Below, piece after piece: positions 21,275-31,475 of a stretch of DNA of 64,000 nt. The notes below the pieces were generated by a model, which worked only from the letters and a program-made list of their open reading frames with translations, did no database searches and was not told the DNA's origin. Position 1 is the stretch's first letter; each line of letters begins with the position of its first letter. The stretch covers positions 1-64,000 of the forward strand of contig JAGVSM010001250.1 of NCBI GenBank assembly GCA_022494885.1, in the 5' to 3' direction. Source of the stretch: Micrasema longulum. Its lineage: Eukaryota; Arthropoda; Insecta; Trichoptera; Brachycentridae. Both the position numbers and the translations under genes were made by a program.

Positions 21275-21515
21275 TCTTAATCATCATTTTTCCCCTATAC
21301 GTACCCAGTTGTGCATAGAGCACTGCATTTGTAGACGAATGCAGCGTAGTTCGAGCATCTGTTACACGAAGGTGCCAGTACAGGAATAATAAAATATTGC
21401 CGTACCGAATCAATATTTCACGGCCATCCTGCCAGAAATTAAGCCCCGGACTTCAAGTATGGTAGGCGAACGTTTCAACCGCTACTTAACGGGGTGGACT
21501 TATTTCCACTCGATT
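21275..21515 (-). mobile_element. Diverged composite SINE
   Basis: On the minus strand there is a tRNA-like head (TAGCGGTTGAAACGTTCGCC, then GGGGCTTAATTTCTGG as decayed box B). A body similar to family 1 follows (GTAACAGATGCTCGAACTAC, GTACGTATAGGGGAAAAATG region). It looks like a family 1 body joined to a different tRNA head, or a strongly diverged family 1 copy. Confidence 0.5.
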
Positions 21516-22340
21516 GCCTTATTTGGAACTTTAGCCTGAGAGCAGCCATCGAATCGAAAACACTCCAGGGTTCTGGTTCTATTTCACACACAGAACTGTA
21601 TTCATCATCTGCCTAATTTAAATGTATTTAATTTAAATTCAATCATTAAAATAAAGTTGCCGACTGAGACTCCAAAGAGCTTTTTATAATGAAAAGTAAA
21701 CAGAGGTTACTTCAATTGTCTATAAATAAATATCGAATTTCTCCTACCAAAATGTGTATATTTGTACTAAAACAAAAAATATCTTTTAGTAATAATAATT
21801 TGTTATAAGTTCAATGTAAGTACAATACTATAATTACGACATAAACGAAATTGACATAATGATTGTCATGATAGTGTTTATAAAACTGACAGCGCGTTTC
21901 CTCGCTGCTTCACGTTGAATAACACTGATCTAAAGTCACCTAACCCATTAGCGGAGAGGTACAGCGGGAAGTTGGGAGGGGGAATTAATATAAAATCAAA
22001 CCCACTAATTCCGGATTTTTGTGGTTATTGCTGGAAACTAGTGACCAAATAGCAAGAAGCACACGTGCAAACGGAGCAACGTATCAAATGTCATTCAACT
22101 ATAGTGCGAATGAATTGTGATGTTTGCTCTTTACTCGGGGGAAAAGCAAAGACAAATACGAATTGTTATTGAAAAAATTCTGTAGAAAAATATTTTAATA
22201 ATTTTGATTATTATTATGGAGTAGGATCATGCAAAAAATTCAATCAACGTAATGAACATAAACATTATTAACAAAAATATTCCATCTTAGCCAGTTTATC
22301 AATGGAAAGTTAACGTTCATCTTTAATTTTATTTAGAGTA
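21516..22340. other. No gene recognised
   Basis: 21890-22000 is moderately GC-rich (AGCGGAGAGGTACAGCGGGA) but carries no recognised feature. Confidence 0.4.
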
Positions 22341-22359
22341 ATGTTATTTTATTTGTATC

Positions 22360-22535
22360 AAAAAAATAATATTTATGCAGTTTTTTATCCTAAACGTGTT
22401 CAATTAGAGGTTGCCGACGAAGAAACCTTAAATTTTCATACAAATATACATATTGTTTTCTTACATAAATATCGATTTTACTTCATGCCGTCTCGATATG
22501 TACCGATGAATATGGCGTTTATAATCGCGGCTCCA
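22360..22535 (+). repeat. Dispersed repeat K, copy 1
   Basis: Aligns with 33690-33865: GTGTTCAATTAGAGGTTGCC, CTTAAATTTTCATACAAATA, TAAATATCGATTTTA, CCGTCTC and CATAATCGCGGC. The 94-codon ORF at 22341-22625 spans it, but the 33.7-kb copy does not keep that frame, so it is treated as repeat and not gene. Confidence 0.55.
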
Positions 22536-22724
22536 GGGGACCGAAAATACCCTTTTAAGATGCTTAATTCATACATCGAAAGCTCTGAATTCGATTTACG
22601 ATTAGAGCACAAAAAATACAAATAAAATCAGTGTAATTTTAGATAGTGGACTCCTTAGCTTTAGAAAATTATATTTATTTAAGTGCCTGAAATATGTTTA
22701 CTTGAATAGGGAATAGTTTAGTGA

Positions 22725-22912
22725 TAATTTAAATTGTATTAGTAATAGATCCGATAGTGTACTGTCAGTTCCAGGATGCAGAACTAAGTTCGCACAGAGG
22801 CACTCCTTACATGTTGGTCCAAGATCATTCAATCTTCTAACCAAGGAACTACAAATCATTAAATCACCGGTACAGTTAAAAGTAGGTTTGAGGTCTTGGA
22901 GCAGATAGACAC
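22725..22912 (+). pseudogene. LINE C-terminal remnant
   Basis: Open plus frame: CRTKFAQRHSLHVGPRSFNL, then LTKELQIIKSPVQLKVGLRS and W-S-R-stop. CRTK...S..VGPR.WN.LPKEL..I.S...FK..L..WL is the standard LINE ORF2 end, with WNSLP decayed to FNLLT. It sits about 130 bp upstream of the Jockey-like LINE and is a separate family. Confidence 0.6.
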
Positions 22913-23046
22913 ATTCTAAAAAAATAAAAAATAAATGCACACTGCAAATAAACCATATTTTCCTAATTTCAGCTTATGCTAATTTGGTTTTTCCTTTATT
23001 TTTCTTTTCTTTTCATGGTCATGTCATACTATATTTATATGCTGTA

Positions 23047-24108
23047 AACTGTTACATCGGGTGTACCTCAGGGTGCTCATTTGGCACCCCTGCTTTTCAA
23101 TTAGTTTATTAATGATGTTACTAAATCATTCTCTTACTCTCGTTTTTGGCTCTTCGCGGACGACAACAAAATTTTCAAAATAATTCAAACTTTACAAGAC
23201 TGCTTTCTTCTTCAATCAGACATTAACTCTTTTAACCGATGGTGTAAAGTCAATAAATTAGAACTAAATATTAAAAAATGCAAAATAATGTCATTTCATA
23301 GAACAAAACAACCAATTTCCTTCGAGTACCTATTAGAAAACTCCAAAATTGATGTAGTCAAGTCCATCAGAGATTTAGGAGTTGTTTTGGACTATAAACT
23401 GACATACAACGAGCATATAGATAATACAGTAAATAAATCACTGAAATTACTTGGCTTCATTAACAGAATATCCTCTGATTTTACTAATGTCCGTACAATC
23501 AAAACTCTTTATTGCTCAACTGTTCGCCCTCTTCTTGAATATGCCTCAGTGGTCTGGTCTCCATTCTATGTCAATCGCATAAATCACATTGAATCAGTCC
23601 AACATCGCTTGCTTCGAAAAATAGCGTGGATGCTTGGACTAGAGAGAGATAATTATTCTTATGCTGAAATAGAGTCAATGTTAAATATTTCTAGTCTACA
23701 AAAACGTAGAGCTAATATTGATTCCATATATATGTTCGGCATACTAAATGGTATAATCGATGTTCCATCATTACTGGGACAAGTAAATTCAATATTCCGA
23801 CTCGTAGATTGAGAAACAATGAAGTACTGTTCATCGATCAGCATAGAACAAACTATGGCGTTAAATTCTCCAATGACCCGCCTTTGTCGTATTGTTAACT
23901 CAAGACAAGATCTGGACTTTTTTGGTTTAAGTTTACAACGATTTAAACGAGCACTAAATAAATAGTCAGATCTTGTCTCGATGTCCCTTATGTTTGTCAA
24001 TGCTTCTTTCTTTTTATTTTGATGTTTTAAACTATTCTTTTATTGTAATATTTAAACCTTATAAATTGTATACATGGACAATGTCCGTTAATAAATAAAT
24101 AAATAAAC
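23047..24108 (+). pseudogene. Jockey-like LINE reverse transcriptase, 5'-truncated copy 1
   Basis: Non-LTR reverse transcriptase from motif B onward. It reads TSGVPQGAHLAPLLFN, then a TAG in place of Leu, FINDVTKSF, the catalytic FADDN box, WCKVNKLELN, RDLGVVLDYKLTYNEHI, VRPLLEYASVVWSP and a C-terminus ending FFGLSLQRFKRALNK. The family copies itself by target-primed reverse transcription in the nucleus. It lacks the endonuclease and RT motif A. Besides the TAG at about 23105, a 1-base deletion near 23785 and a 1-base gain near 23863 take the intervening codons out of frame. The 3' UTR ends with TGGACAATGTCC and AATAAATAAATAAATAAA. It is nearly identical to 52160-53290, so both inserted recently. 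Confidence 0.9.
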
Positions 24109-24291
24109 TTTTCAATAATTAAGAACGGAAAGGTCCACGCTCAGACGCTGAAGTCTTTAAGAGCATTTTTTCCAATTCATGTTATAACTTAATTTTAAGA
24201 TGTATTTTTCTAAAGTGTATTTTTGTAATTATATTTCTATGTTAATGTATGGAAAAATAAACAATTAATAAAAAAATAATTAAAAATATTG

Positions 24292-24332
24292 GGACACCTG
24301 GCCTGTTGTGGTGCAAATAAAAAATATTTTTA
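24292..24332 (+). mobile_element. SINE family 2, 3' end fragment
   Basis: GGACACCTGGCCTGTTGTGG followed by TGCAAATAAAAAAT matches the terminal 35 bp of the 8565-8745 SINE. Confidence 0.6.
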
Positions 24333-25230
24333 AAAACATTGTTTTAAAGTATAAACGAAACCAAAAGGAAGACTCACAGTCTTCAAATTGGTTGTCCAGT
24401 ATACGGAGGGAGAGCAGACACTGCTCTAATTATTAAAAATGAGTAATTGCATGAACTGTTTTAAGTCACTTTCTAGATTTTCATTTCCATTTTACAGTTT
24501 TGAGTGAAGGCATAAAAAGCGTTCTCTAACGACGGCCATTTTACGCTTCTAGTCTTACTTTCTGTTCGTTTTACACTCCGCGTTAGTTGGAAAAGTTGGA
24601 AAATCGTGTAAAGTTTTTTACTCAAAAGAAAAGTCATTATCTCACAGGAGAGCAAGATCTTTTGTGCACAAAAAGAACCCGTCACCGTGCGGTTTGGAAA
24701 GCTGTCGTGTCTTTTATTACGTTATTCGGATAAGCTCGTTCAGTTTGATAGCATATAAAATCGATTCTTTAGGATATGAAGAAAGATAGGATAGCTCAAG
24801 AAAGATCGAGAAAACTGATAGAGAAAATAATATAGGAGTCTAAGCATCCACGGCTGGTTCAATAGTACATAATATTTGTATTTTCTTTAGTTTTTAAAAA
24901 TACACATCAACTCAGTTGCGTATAAATGTCACTGCCGAATAGTTAAATCAGCCACTGAATTGAGCGGCTATACTGATCATTTTTTTAAAAAAAGAATTTT
25001 ATTTTTTTTATTTTATATATTCAAAATAATGTACAAAAGTAAACAAAGTCAAAATAGCGCCATACTTACAATAATAAAAGTTTATCGGCGCGTTTCAAAT
25101 ACATTTTTTTTTAATAGTAAAATATCACAAAATATCAAATAAACACAAAAAAAAAAAAACCACCAAGAAAAATGCCGGCATCCAACTGAATGGCTTGGCA
25201 ATTCGCTGAATGAACATTTAAGAAAAGGGT
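24333..25230. other. No gene recognised
   Basis: 24480-24760 is less AT-rich and has a 70-codon minus ORF without recognisable features. 24960-25140 is a Lys/Phe-rich chance ORF in A/T-rich DNA. Confidence 0.4.
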
Positions 25231-25284
25231 TTAACGTCGCTTAGCCTCATTAATTTTAATAAAATAATAATAATCGTTTTACTT

Positions 25285-25660
25285 TTCATCAACATATTGC
25301 AACAGATATGAAGAACATTTAAGAGAAAGTAATATAGAAGTCTAGGCATTTACAGGGCTTATGGCCTTTCATTGGCTGGTTTAAGTGGCCACTTTACACA
25401 CTGTGTAACATTCACCATTATGCCTAAATTTGAACATCTACATTCCTTAAATTCTTTCATCTGTTGATGTTTGTGAAGTCATGAACCAGCCAATGATAGG
25501 TCATAAGCCCTGTACATGACTAGACTTCTATATTACCTTCTTTGAAATGTACTTCATCGCTGTTGTGATTTGTTTATATTAACAGCTCCCCAGGGAGTTG
25601 AATCCAGTCCGTGTCTACAAAAATTTGGACAAACTCAAAATTTTGTTTTATTTATTTTAT
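25285..25660. mobile_element. Family A inverted-repeat element, copy
   Basis: Left arm AACATATTGCAACAGATATG...AATATAGAAGTCTAGGC. Right arm TGACTAGACTTCTATATTAC...CTGTTGTGATTTGTTTATAT, then CTCCCCAGGGAGTTGAATCC and TGGACAAACTCAAAATTTTG. The interior has ACACTGTGTAACATTCACCA and two copies of the (G/A)ACAGGTCATAAGCCCTGT-type block in opposite orientation. The left outer arm is missing, so the copy is truncated on one side. Confidence 0.75.
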
Positions 25661-25867
25661 TACGTGAAGTTATGTCCGGTTAGGATAGGTTGGGTTAAGT
25701 TCAGTGCCTCAGAGGCAGACGGATGCAAATCCAGAATTTGATGAAATGACATTTTGATTTTTATATCCAGTTTATGTTCATGTCCATTGATTTTGAAGAC
25801 ATGCAAGTCTTATAATGAAAGAACCAATATATTAAGATACTAAAATTACAAACTAATATTGTAAATC

Positions 25868-26045
25868 GGGTTGTGGTCCTGTGGCTAGAGTCTCGGACTC
25901 ACGGACCAAAGGTCTGTGGTTTGAATCCCACTCTACCCCAACTTGATTCCATTTTCTAATAGTGAGTTATTTACAACTCGTTGAAAATGGCCCTCAAAAT
26001 TAAATATTTGGGTAAATCATAAGAACGCAAATATTTATTTAAAAA
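25868..26045 (+). mobile_element. tRNA-derived SINE, family 3
   Basis: Head GGGTTGTGGTCCTGTGGCTA, then GGACTCACGGACCAAAGGTC, box B GGTTTGAATCCC and CTACCCC, so the acceptor-stem-like GGGT/ACCC pairing survives. The body TAGTGAGTTATTTACAACTC, TGGCCCTCAAAATTAAATAT and GGGTAAATCATAAGAACGCA is followed by a poly-A run. Other copies are at 45322, 48508 (-) and 57446. Confidence 0.85.
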
Positions 26046-26059
26046 AAAAAAAAAATACA

Positions 26060-26380
26060 AAAAATTGAAAATTAAATTATAATTACTATGGCGACTGCTT
26101 TTCTTGATATTTGGCTTGCTATCCGCCTGCTAAATGCAATAAATAGCGTGATAAATATAAATAAAAATAGCAGTTTTGGAATATGTTCGATATTTACACA
26201 GATGAAATTCAAATATGTGATTGCGCAGCAGGATTGTACGTCGCAAAACATAAATATTTTTACATTTAATATTAGGTGTTCATGGATGTTCCATTGTGAT
26301 CGCGAAGACGATAAACAACCATGGCGAGAAATTGTTATCACGTCGCTTATTAGCCAGTAGATAGTTATTTGTGATTGAGC
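26060..26380 (+). repeat. Family E element, partial copy
   Basis: Matches the left part of the TA-flanked composite at 59237-60830 in inverse orientation, including ATTACTATGGCGACTGCTTT and GTGATTGCGCAGCAGGATTG. It ends with the family E terminus ATAGTTATTTGTGATTGAGC at 26380. Position 26300-26325 (GATCGCGAAGACGATAAACA, ACCATGG) resembles the 5' end of the LINE inserted in the 59-60 kb copy. ORFs on both strands here are repeat sequence and not genes. Confidence 0.7.
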
Positions 26381-26904
26381 TTCAGAAAGATAAAAATTAT
26401 TACCTTACCAATATTTCTCGTCCACTCTGCCAGGAATTGAATTTACAATCTACATCACGCCAACTACGCTTATTCGTAATCCGTAAAAATTAGTGCATTT
26501 TTTATACTTTAAATGAAAGTAGAATAAGGATGGAAATATCATCCTTGTTCTTTTACTACTATGGCTAGGCGTAACTTTATACCAGGTTTATTAGAATGGC
26601 CCAATAAATTCACAATACGAGTACTAATTAACAAACACTCTCTTTGGAGTAAAGTGAAAAACAGGTTGGAGCCTCCTGACATTTCCTCTCATTTATATCA
26701 ATTTTCCTTATTCTGATTTTCTTCGAAGAACGGTACAAAAGGAAACATTGTAACGAAGTCTAATAGCCTCTTAACAAGACTTATAGACCTTTGGCGTACC
26801 ACTAATAATCATAAAAATTATGTCGTATTTATTTCGCGTAAAAATCATCATCATTTTATTTATTTATTTAAACAATTTATATCTTAGAGAAATAACATAT
26901 CACA
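26381..26904. other. No gene recognised; may hold decayed LINE sequence
   Basis: The segment precedes an RNase H-type LINE fragment and may be its decayed upstream part, but I find no clear frame. Confidence 0.35.
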
Positions 26905-28185
26905 GAATGTGTATATCAGATATATAATAGGCAACTGTGGAATTCAAAACAATAAAAAAGCAGATGAAAAGGCTCAAGAAGCTACTCTCAAGAAAACAGC
27001 TCCTGATTTTGCCAGTAATTTTTTCAAAAAGAAAATAAAATGCGCTACTTTTAAGCTCTGGAACGACCGGTATTTAAGTGTAACTACTGGACAGGTAACT
27101 AAAATATTTTTTCAAACAATCTTTCATGCATAAAATGAAGAAAAGTCCAAAAACCGCATACGCGCATCAAACAGAAGGCGACTAAACTACTTATAAATGA
27201 GTAGATTTACGTTTTGACCCATGAAATACTGCTAGGATCTTAAAGAAATAGGATGGTATCACATTTCATGTGTAATTAGCAAACGAATGTTTAAATAGCT
27301 AATGCATTACTTAAAAATTGAATTATTTTTCCATCTGTCAGATTGTCGAAGAAACAAAATGGAAATTTCATTAGTGTTGCCAGGGTAGTAAATTCGTTTA
27401 CCCTACTTTGCTCATCTAATGAAAGAACTAATGAAAATTAGACCTCGGAGTAAACAACTCTGTGGTGGACATTTGACTGACATCATGTTCAAAACATCAA
27501 ATATTATTTAACATGATATAAAAATATCCGTTTTATGTAAAAAAAAACTTGTTTTATATTTTAAGTTCAAAGTTTATTGATTCAATTACTCTTATTAAAT
27601 GACCCTTTACTTATCTTCTCTGTTATGTCGATCAATATTTCCGCGTGCACAATAAAATTTTAGAGAAATTAACAGATTGATTTTTTTTAACCTTACATTT
27701 GTGTTATGATTGTTTTTTCCCATCGTGCAACATTACGCGGCGACATCACGAATGCGCGCGGTGAAAGTGGGGCATAGTAGGGGGATTTTCAGACACAGTC
27801 CGATGTATTCAAATATGATTCTACGCTCCTTCTGGACTATTCTTAATTCTATACTTTTATGCCTTTGATTTCAGGAAAACGCAGCAAGTTGGCTACGAAC
27901 TGTCGCAAATTCTTAACGGCCACGGAGGTTTTATGAGCTATCTTCACCGTTTTAAGCTCTCAAAAATCAAAAGCTGTCCTTGTGATGACGTGATACCCCA
28001 AGATGTCCCTCATTTGTTGATACAAATTTTCATTGACAGCTTAGAGCGAATGCAGCTAGAGGCGCGATGTAGATGAAGACCTAGATAATATCATTACAGT
28101 AATAAGTCATAAAGATTTATCGCATGAGGTAATATCATACATGTTATAAATAGTAAAGGTAATTGTTGAAATAAATAAAAATATT
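26905..28185 (+). pseudogene. LINE RNase H domain and C-terminal zinc knuckle, split by insertion
   Basis: The first part (26905-27130) reads IGNCGIQNNKKADEKAQEAT, then VTTGQVTKIFFQT. GxxGxxxNxxAD is the end of an RNase H domain as found in I/R1/LOA-type LINEs. A family C element of about 720 bp interrupts it. The second part (27862-28080) continues in register with ELSQILNGHGGFMSYLHRFK, SCPCDDVIPQDVPHLL and a final ERMQLEARCR-stop. This matches the usual TQ.LTGHG.F..YL.RF followed by a CCHC-like C-P-C...H-L-L knuckle. The tail TTGAAATAAATAAAAATATT ends the insertion near 28180. The split shows the LINE was there first. Confidence 0.75.
27131..27852 (+). mobile_element. TA-flanked inverted-repeat element, family C, inserted in a LINE
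   Basis: Left end TAAAATGAAGAAAAGTCCAA, right end CTGGACTATTCTTAATTCTA, a diverged inverted pair of about 22 bp within TA dinucleotides. The interior matches 8797-9830 (inverse) and 39885-40545: AAACCGCATACGC, AGAAGGCGACTAAACTAC, CCATCTGTCAGATTG, GTGTTGCCAGGGTAG and TTATTAAATGACCC. No transposase ORF is present. It is the clearest full-length copy of the family, at about 720 bp. Confidence 0.85.
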
Positions 28186-28499
28186 ACACAAAATGCCAAA
28201 CACTCTGAAAGTGGAACGAAAGGTCTGTTGATGCCTGTCAATAGTCCGGCTTCTTCTAAATGAGTTTTCTGTGGTTTCTTCTTCTTAAAGCAAATGCGGA
28301 GGAGTTCCTTAACAAGGCCACAGCCGATTATCCCACCAGATCCTCACACTATAGTCAGAGAAATTAGGAGGAACATACCTTTTGCAGTTAATATAAGTAT
28401 TGTACATAAAAAGCAAGGCAAAAAAATAAGCAACTCGTATAAATTTTAAAAAAAAACATAAAATGATCGGGTCGCCTATACGGAGAAAAACCATTCTAT
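28186..28499. other. No gene recognised
   Basis: No ORF with recognisable features; the minus ORF at 28309-28524 has no domain. Confidence 0.4.
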
Positions 28500-28663
28500 G
28501 ATTACAATATTTGAGTTTGTCCAAATGTTCGTAGACAAAAGACTGGATTTCACCCCCTCGGGAGTCATTAAGATTAACAAATTACAGCAGGGATGGAGAA
28601 TACCTTAAATAAGGGAATATCAAAGTCTAGGCATTTACATGTCTTATGACCTGTCACGGGCAC

Positions 28664-28958
28664 TAATGGTTAATGTCACTATCTAAATATTCAAATTGTT
28701 CCTTTATCCTTCTTCTTTCCTTCCCATCCCCTCTATTCTCTTCATAGTATAGTGTTAATTGTTTTTATATATATTTATTTTTGCTAATCTTTGCTTTTAA
28801 TTTTTGTATAAAATTGTAAGATTCAGTATGTCCATGTATTGATAATTTTCTCAAATTGATCGGTTTGGGTAGGTAGGAAGAAATTGCCTTAAGGCAATAT
28901 GCCCGCCCTAATGTGTATATTTATTGTATATGAATATAAAGTGTCAAATAAATAAAAT
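28664..28958 (+). mobile_element. LINE 3' end with palindromic hairpin, inside family A element
   Basis: Starts within the terminal codons (CACTATCTAAATATTCAAA) of the LINE seen at 4640-5140 and runs through the same UTR. It includes the perfect palindrome ATTGCCTTAAGGCAAT (28883-28898) and ends ATAAATAAAAT. It is very similar to the 5-kb copy, which suggests fairly recent insertions. Confidence 0.8.
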
Positions 28959-29204
28959 TGCCTCATTTAAGAGACCACTTTACACACTGCGTATTATTCA
29001 CCATGTTCGAACATCCATATTTCTTAAATTCTTCAATTTGTTGATTTTAGTGAAGTTAAAGAGCTGAAGCCTTGATTGTTGTGAAGAGATTCATCTGACT
29101 AAATTATTTCATATACTAGGCAATGCCTGAAAACAATTTTCCAATTATTAAACTTCTTCTCGTAGACAAAAGACTAGATTTAAAAATAAAAAAAAATAAT
29201 AATT

Positions 29205-29540
29205 AGTTTTATTCATTTTAACAAATAAGTAACATACAAAATTGTATTTTTGTTCCCGCAAAGCCGAAGCTTGTCTGCGGGTTACATTACATTTTTTTTT
29301 TAATTTATAAGTAAGTACATAGTTTAATAATAATTAAAGAATAAAATATATTTATACACTTAAGTTTCACTTGCTGTTTAATAATTTTTTGACTATTTTT
29401 TTTAATGAAATTAGGTTTTTTTCTTCACGATTTTCAGCTGGTATTAAATACAGTTTTGGTACTACACTACCCATTATTCTGTCACCATAGTAGTTTTTCT
29501 GTCGTGGTACCATCAGCTGCTGTGCCGATACTTGTCGAAA
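29205..29540. other. Unidentified insertion within family A element
   Basis: Contains CCCGCAAAGCCGAAGCTTGT, GTCTGCGGGTTACATTAC and, near the end, TTTTTCTGTCGTGGTACCAT. It may be the 3' region of a minus-strand retroelement, given the AATAAAACTAATTATTATT-like complement at its left side. No protein motif is recognised. Confidence 0.35.
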
Positions 29541-29824
29541 CCAGCCAATGACAGGTAATAAGCCATGTAAATGCCTAGACTTCCATATTCCCTTATTTAA
29601 GATATTCTCCGTCCCTGTTCTAATTTGTTAATCATTCTATGATTATTGACCACGAAATTGAAAATTTCGAGCACCAACCGAAACCATGCGTTACACGTTT
29701 GTTGTTAAACCAAAAACCAAACTATAACCAAACCAAAAATTTGGAACGCTTCTGTTTTATGCAAAACCTTGAGGGCTTAAATAGAAAATTATTACTCTGA
29801 GGTTTACATTCATTCACAGTTTCA

Positions 29825-29930
29825 ATACGTATCCATAAGGGCGGGCATATTGCTTCAAGGCAATTTCTTCCTACCTACCCACACCGTTCAATTTGAGAAA
29901 ATCAGAGTTATTTGAACATATTGTACGTGT
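29825..29930 (-). mobile_element. LINE 3'-UTR fragment (same family as 4640-5140)
   Basis: The minus strand carries GGTAGGTAGGAAGAAATTGC, the palindrome ATTGCCTTGAAGCAAT with one pair changed, and GCCCGCCCTTATGGATAC. It is truncated on both sides. Confidence 0.65.
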
Positions 29931-29964
29931 AGGTGTGTAGGTGTGTAGGGTTTAGGTTTTTTAA

Positions 29965-30430
29965 TGTTGGTTAGAGCTCCTACCCCAGTTAAAGATTGAC
30001 ACAGAAGACACGAGATTGCTCTTTGATGTTTATTTATTACATGGCGAATAAATAATGAATTATGTCGCACGAGTGTTATGGCGATTAGGAGTTAAAGTAA
30101 CTGCACTTGAACTACATGCTGGAACTGGGTGACTTCGTCGAGTGGGACTGAAGTGATCGGAACTTGTTGGGCTGACTGACTGGCGTTGCCACTCCCTGTA
30201 GTCTCTTTATAGGAGACCTTCTTTTCTGGTTCATTTCTTCATGGTAGGGACGATGTGAATGTACTGCAGAACAATGCCCCCGATTTCATGTGCAATACTC
30301 ATAGAGTTGCATTAAATGTGATATTGGATACTACCAAAAATGATGACGTTGATTTCTTCGGTCATCACACTATTTCAGGGGAAACGTTTTAACACGCGTG
30401 TGTCATCGATTATGAACTATGAACCCCACA
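29965..30430 (-). mobile_element. Probable solo LTR of an LTR retrotransposon
   Basis: On the minus strand the 466-bp segment starts TGTGGGGTTCAT and ends CTAACCAACA, the TG...CA boundary of LTRs. It contains a TATA box (TATAAAGAGAC, 30201-30211). An insect initiator-like GCCAGTCAGTCAG lies about 20-30 bp downstream, and AATAAATAAA at about 30030-30040 precedes a GT-rich stretch (GTGTCTTCTGTGTC). No matching target-site duplication is visible, no internal gag-pol lies beside it, and no second LTR is in the window. Superfamily (BEL/Pao or Gypsy) is undecided. Confidence 0.5.
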
Positions 30431-30544
30431 GGTATACTAAAATATTATTATTTTTTTGTGAAATAGAAATTGACAAAATATCCACTCTACACTATGAAAA
30501 GAGGAAGGATTAAAGAGAGAAAGATAGAAGGAGGAAAAAATAAC

Positions 30545-31475
30545 TAACTAACTAACTAACCATCACGCCATTTCCCCGGAGGGGTAGGTAGAGAGGATAG
30601 AACGCCACACCACTCTGTCCTGGCACACTTCCTTTGCTTCCTTCACATTCATACATCTTCTCATGCACGCACGTCGATTATTCCGACTTTTCACATGACC
30701 ACTTTCAAGAATTTGTTGTACTTGATCATGCCATGTCTTTCTCGGCCTTCCTCGACTTCTACAACTAGACACATTCGCATCATAAATCTTTTTAGCCGTT
30801 CTTTCATCATTCATTCGCTCCACATGACCGAACCATCGCAAAAGATCTTTCTTAATTTTGTCGATAATGCTTAACTCAGCCTTGCATTCTGCTCTAATTT
30901 CGACATTAGGGCACCTATCATACATTGTTTTCCGCACATTCGCCTGAGGGATCGCATTTCAACAGCATTCAGTCTACTTTCGTCCCTTTTTTTCCAAATC
31001 CATGCTTCGCTTCCATACATTAGGGTTGGTACCAGAACTCCATTATGAACTGCTAATTTAGCCTCTTGCGATAGACACTTATTTGCTACGACAGACTTTA
31101 AGGCACCATTAACTCTGTTACCGGCACTAACCCTCCTTTCAATATCCTTGTCCATATTTCCATCTCTAGTAAACATACTACCCAGATATACAAATTCTTC
31201 GACCTGTTTCAAACTATATCCATTTACTACAATCTTACATTCAGTCATAGTTACATTTCTTTCAAAGACCATGACGTTCGACTTTTGCACATTCATTAGC
31301 AAATCACTCTCCTTGCACACTTCGTAAACCTTTGCAACCAAGGATTGCAGTTCCTCTTCGCTGTCAGCTAGGAGGACTGCGTCATCGGCGTACAGAAGGC
31401 AACTGACAGTTAGATTACTCATTTTCGCTCCCACATCCATACTTTTCAATTCTTTCATACATTTCTTGGTTATAT
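30545..31475 (-). pseudogene. LINE reverse transcriptase, 3' half (endonuclease-RT family, best copy)
   Basis: Two overlapping minus frames give most of the ORF2 C-terminal half. The first is MKELKSMDVGAKMSN, the catalytic YADDAVLLAD box, LMNVQKSNVMVF, EFVYLGSMFTRDGNM, RVSAGNRVNGALK, LVPTLMYGSEAW and DESRLNAVEMRSLRRMC (31458-30871). The second is ERTAKKIYDANVSSCRSRGR, RRACMRRCMNV and ILSTYPSGEMA (30937-30563). A frameshift joins them near 30900-30950. The N-terminal endonuclease and early RT motifs are absent (5' truncation near 31475). The 3' end carries a GTTA repeat tail (CTAACTAACTAAC on the plus strand, 30541-30559). Relatives lie at 6.0, 16.3 and 20.0 kb. Confidence 0.9.

Larger units (their letters stand above)
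28500..29640. mobile_element. Family A element expanded by two insertions
   Basis: Left arm 28505-28650 (TTTGTCCAAATGTTCGTAGA, CCCTCGGGAG, AAAGTCTAGGCATTTACATG). Interior 28965-29150 (ACACTGCGTATTATTCACCA, TACTAGGCAATGCCTGAAAA). Right arm 29545-29640 (CCAGCCAATGACAGG, AAATGCCTAGACTTCCATAT). A LINE tail fills 28664-28958 and a second foreign block fills about 29205-29540. The two insertions are therefore younger than the host element. Confidence 0.7.

Noticed and set aside
22341..22625. 94-codon plus-strand ORF as a gene
   Set aside because: Its first 180 bp are a dispersed repeat (also at 33690) whose other copy has no such frame.
23659..24000. 113-codon minus ORF
   Set aside because: Antisense to the Jockey-like reverse transcriptase coding region.
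26072..26360. Overlapping ORFs of about 90 codons on both strands
   Set aside because: Lies in a family E repeat; the similar frame at 60350-60553 reflects shared repeat sequence, with indels that ignore codon phase.
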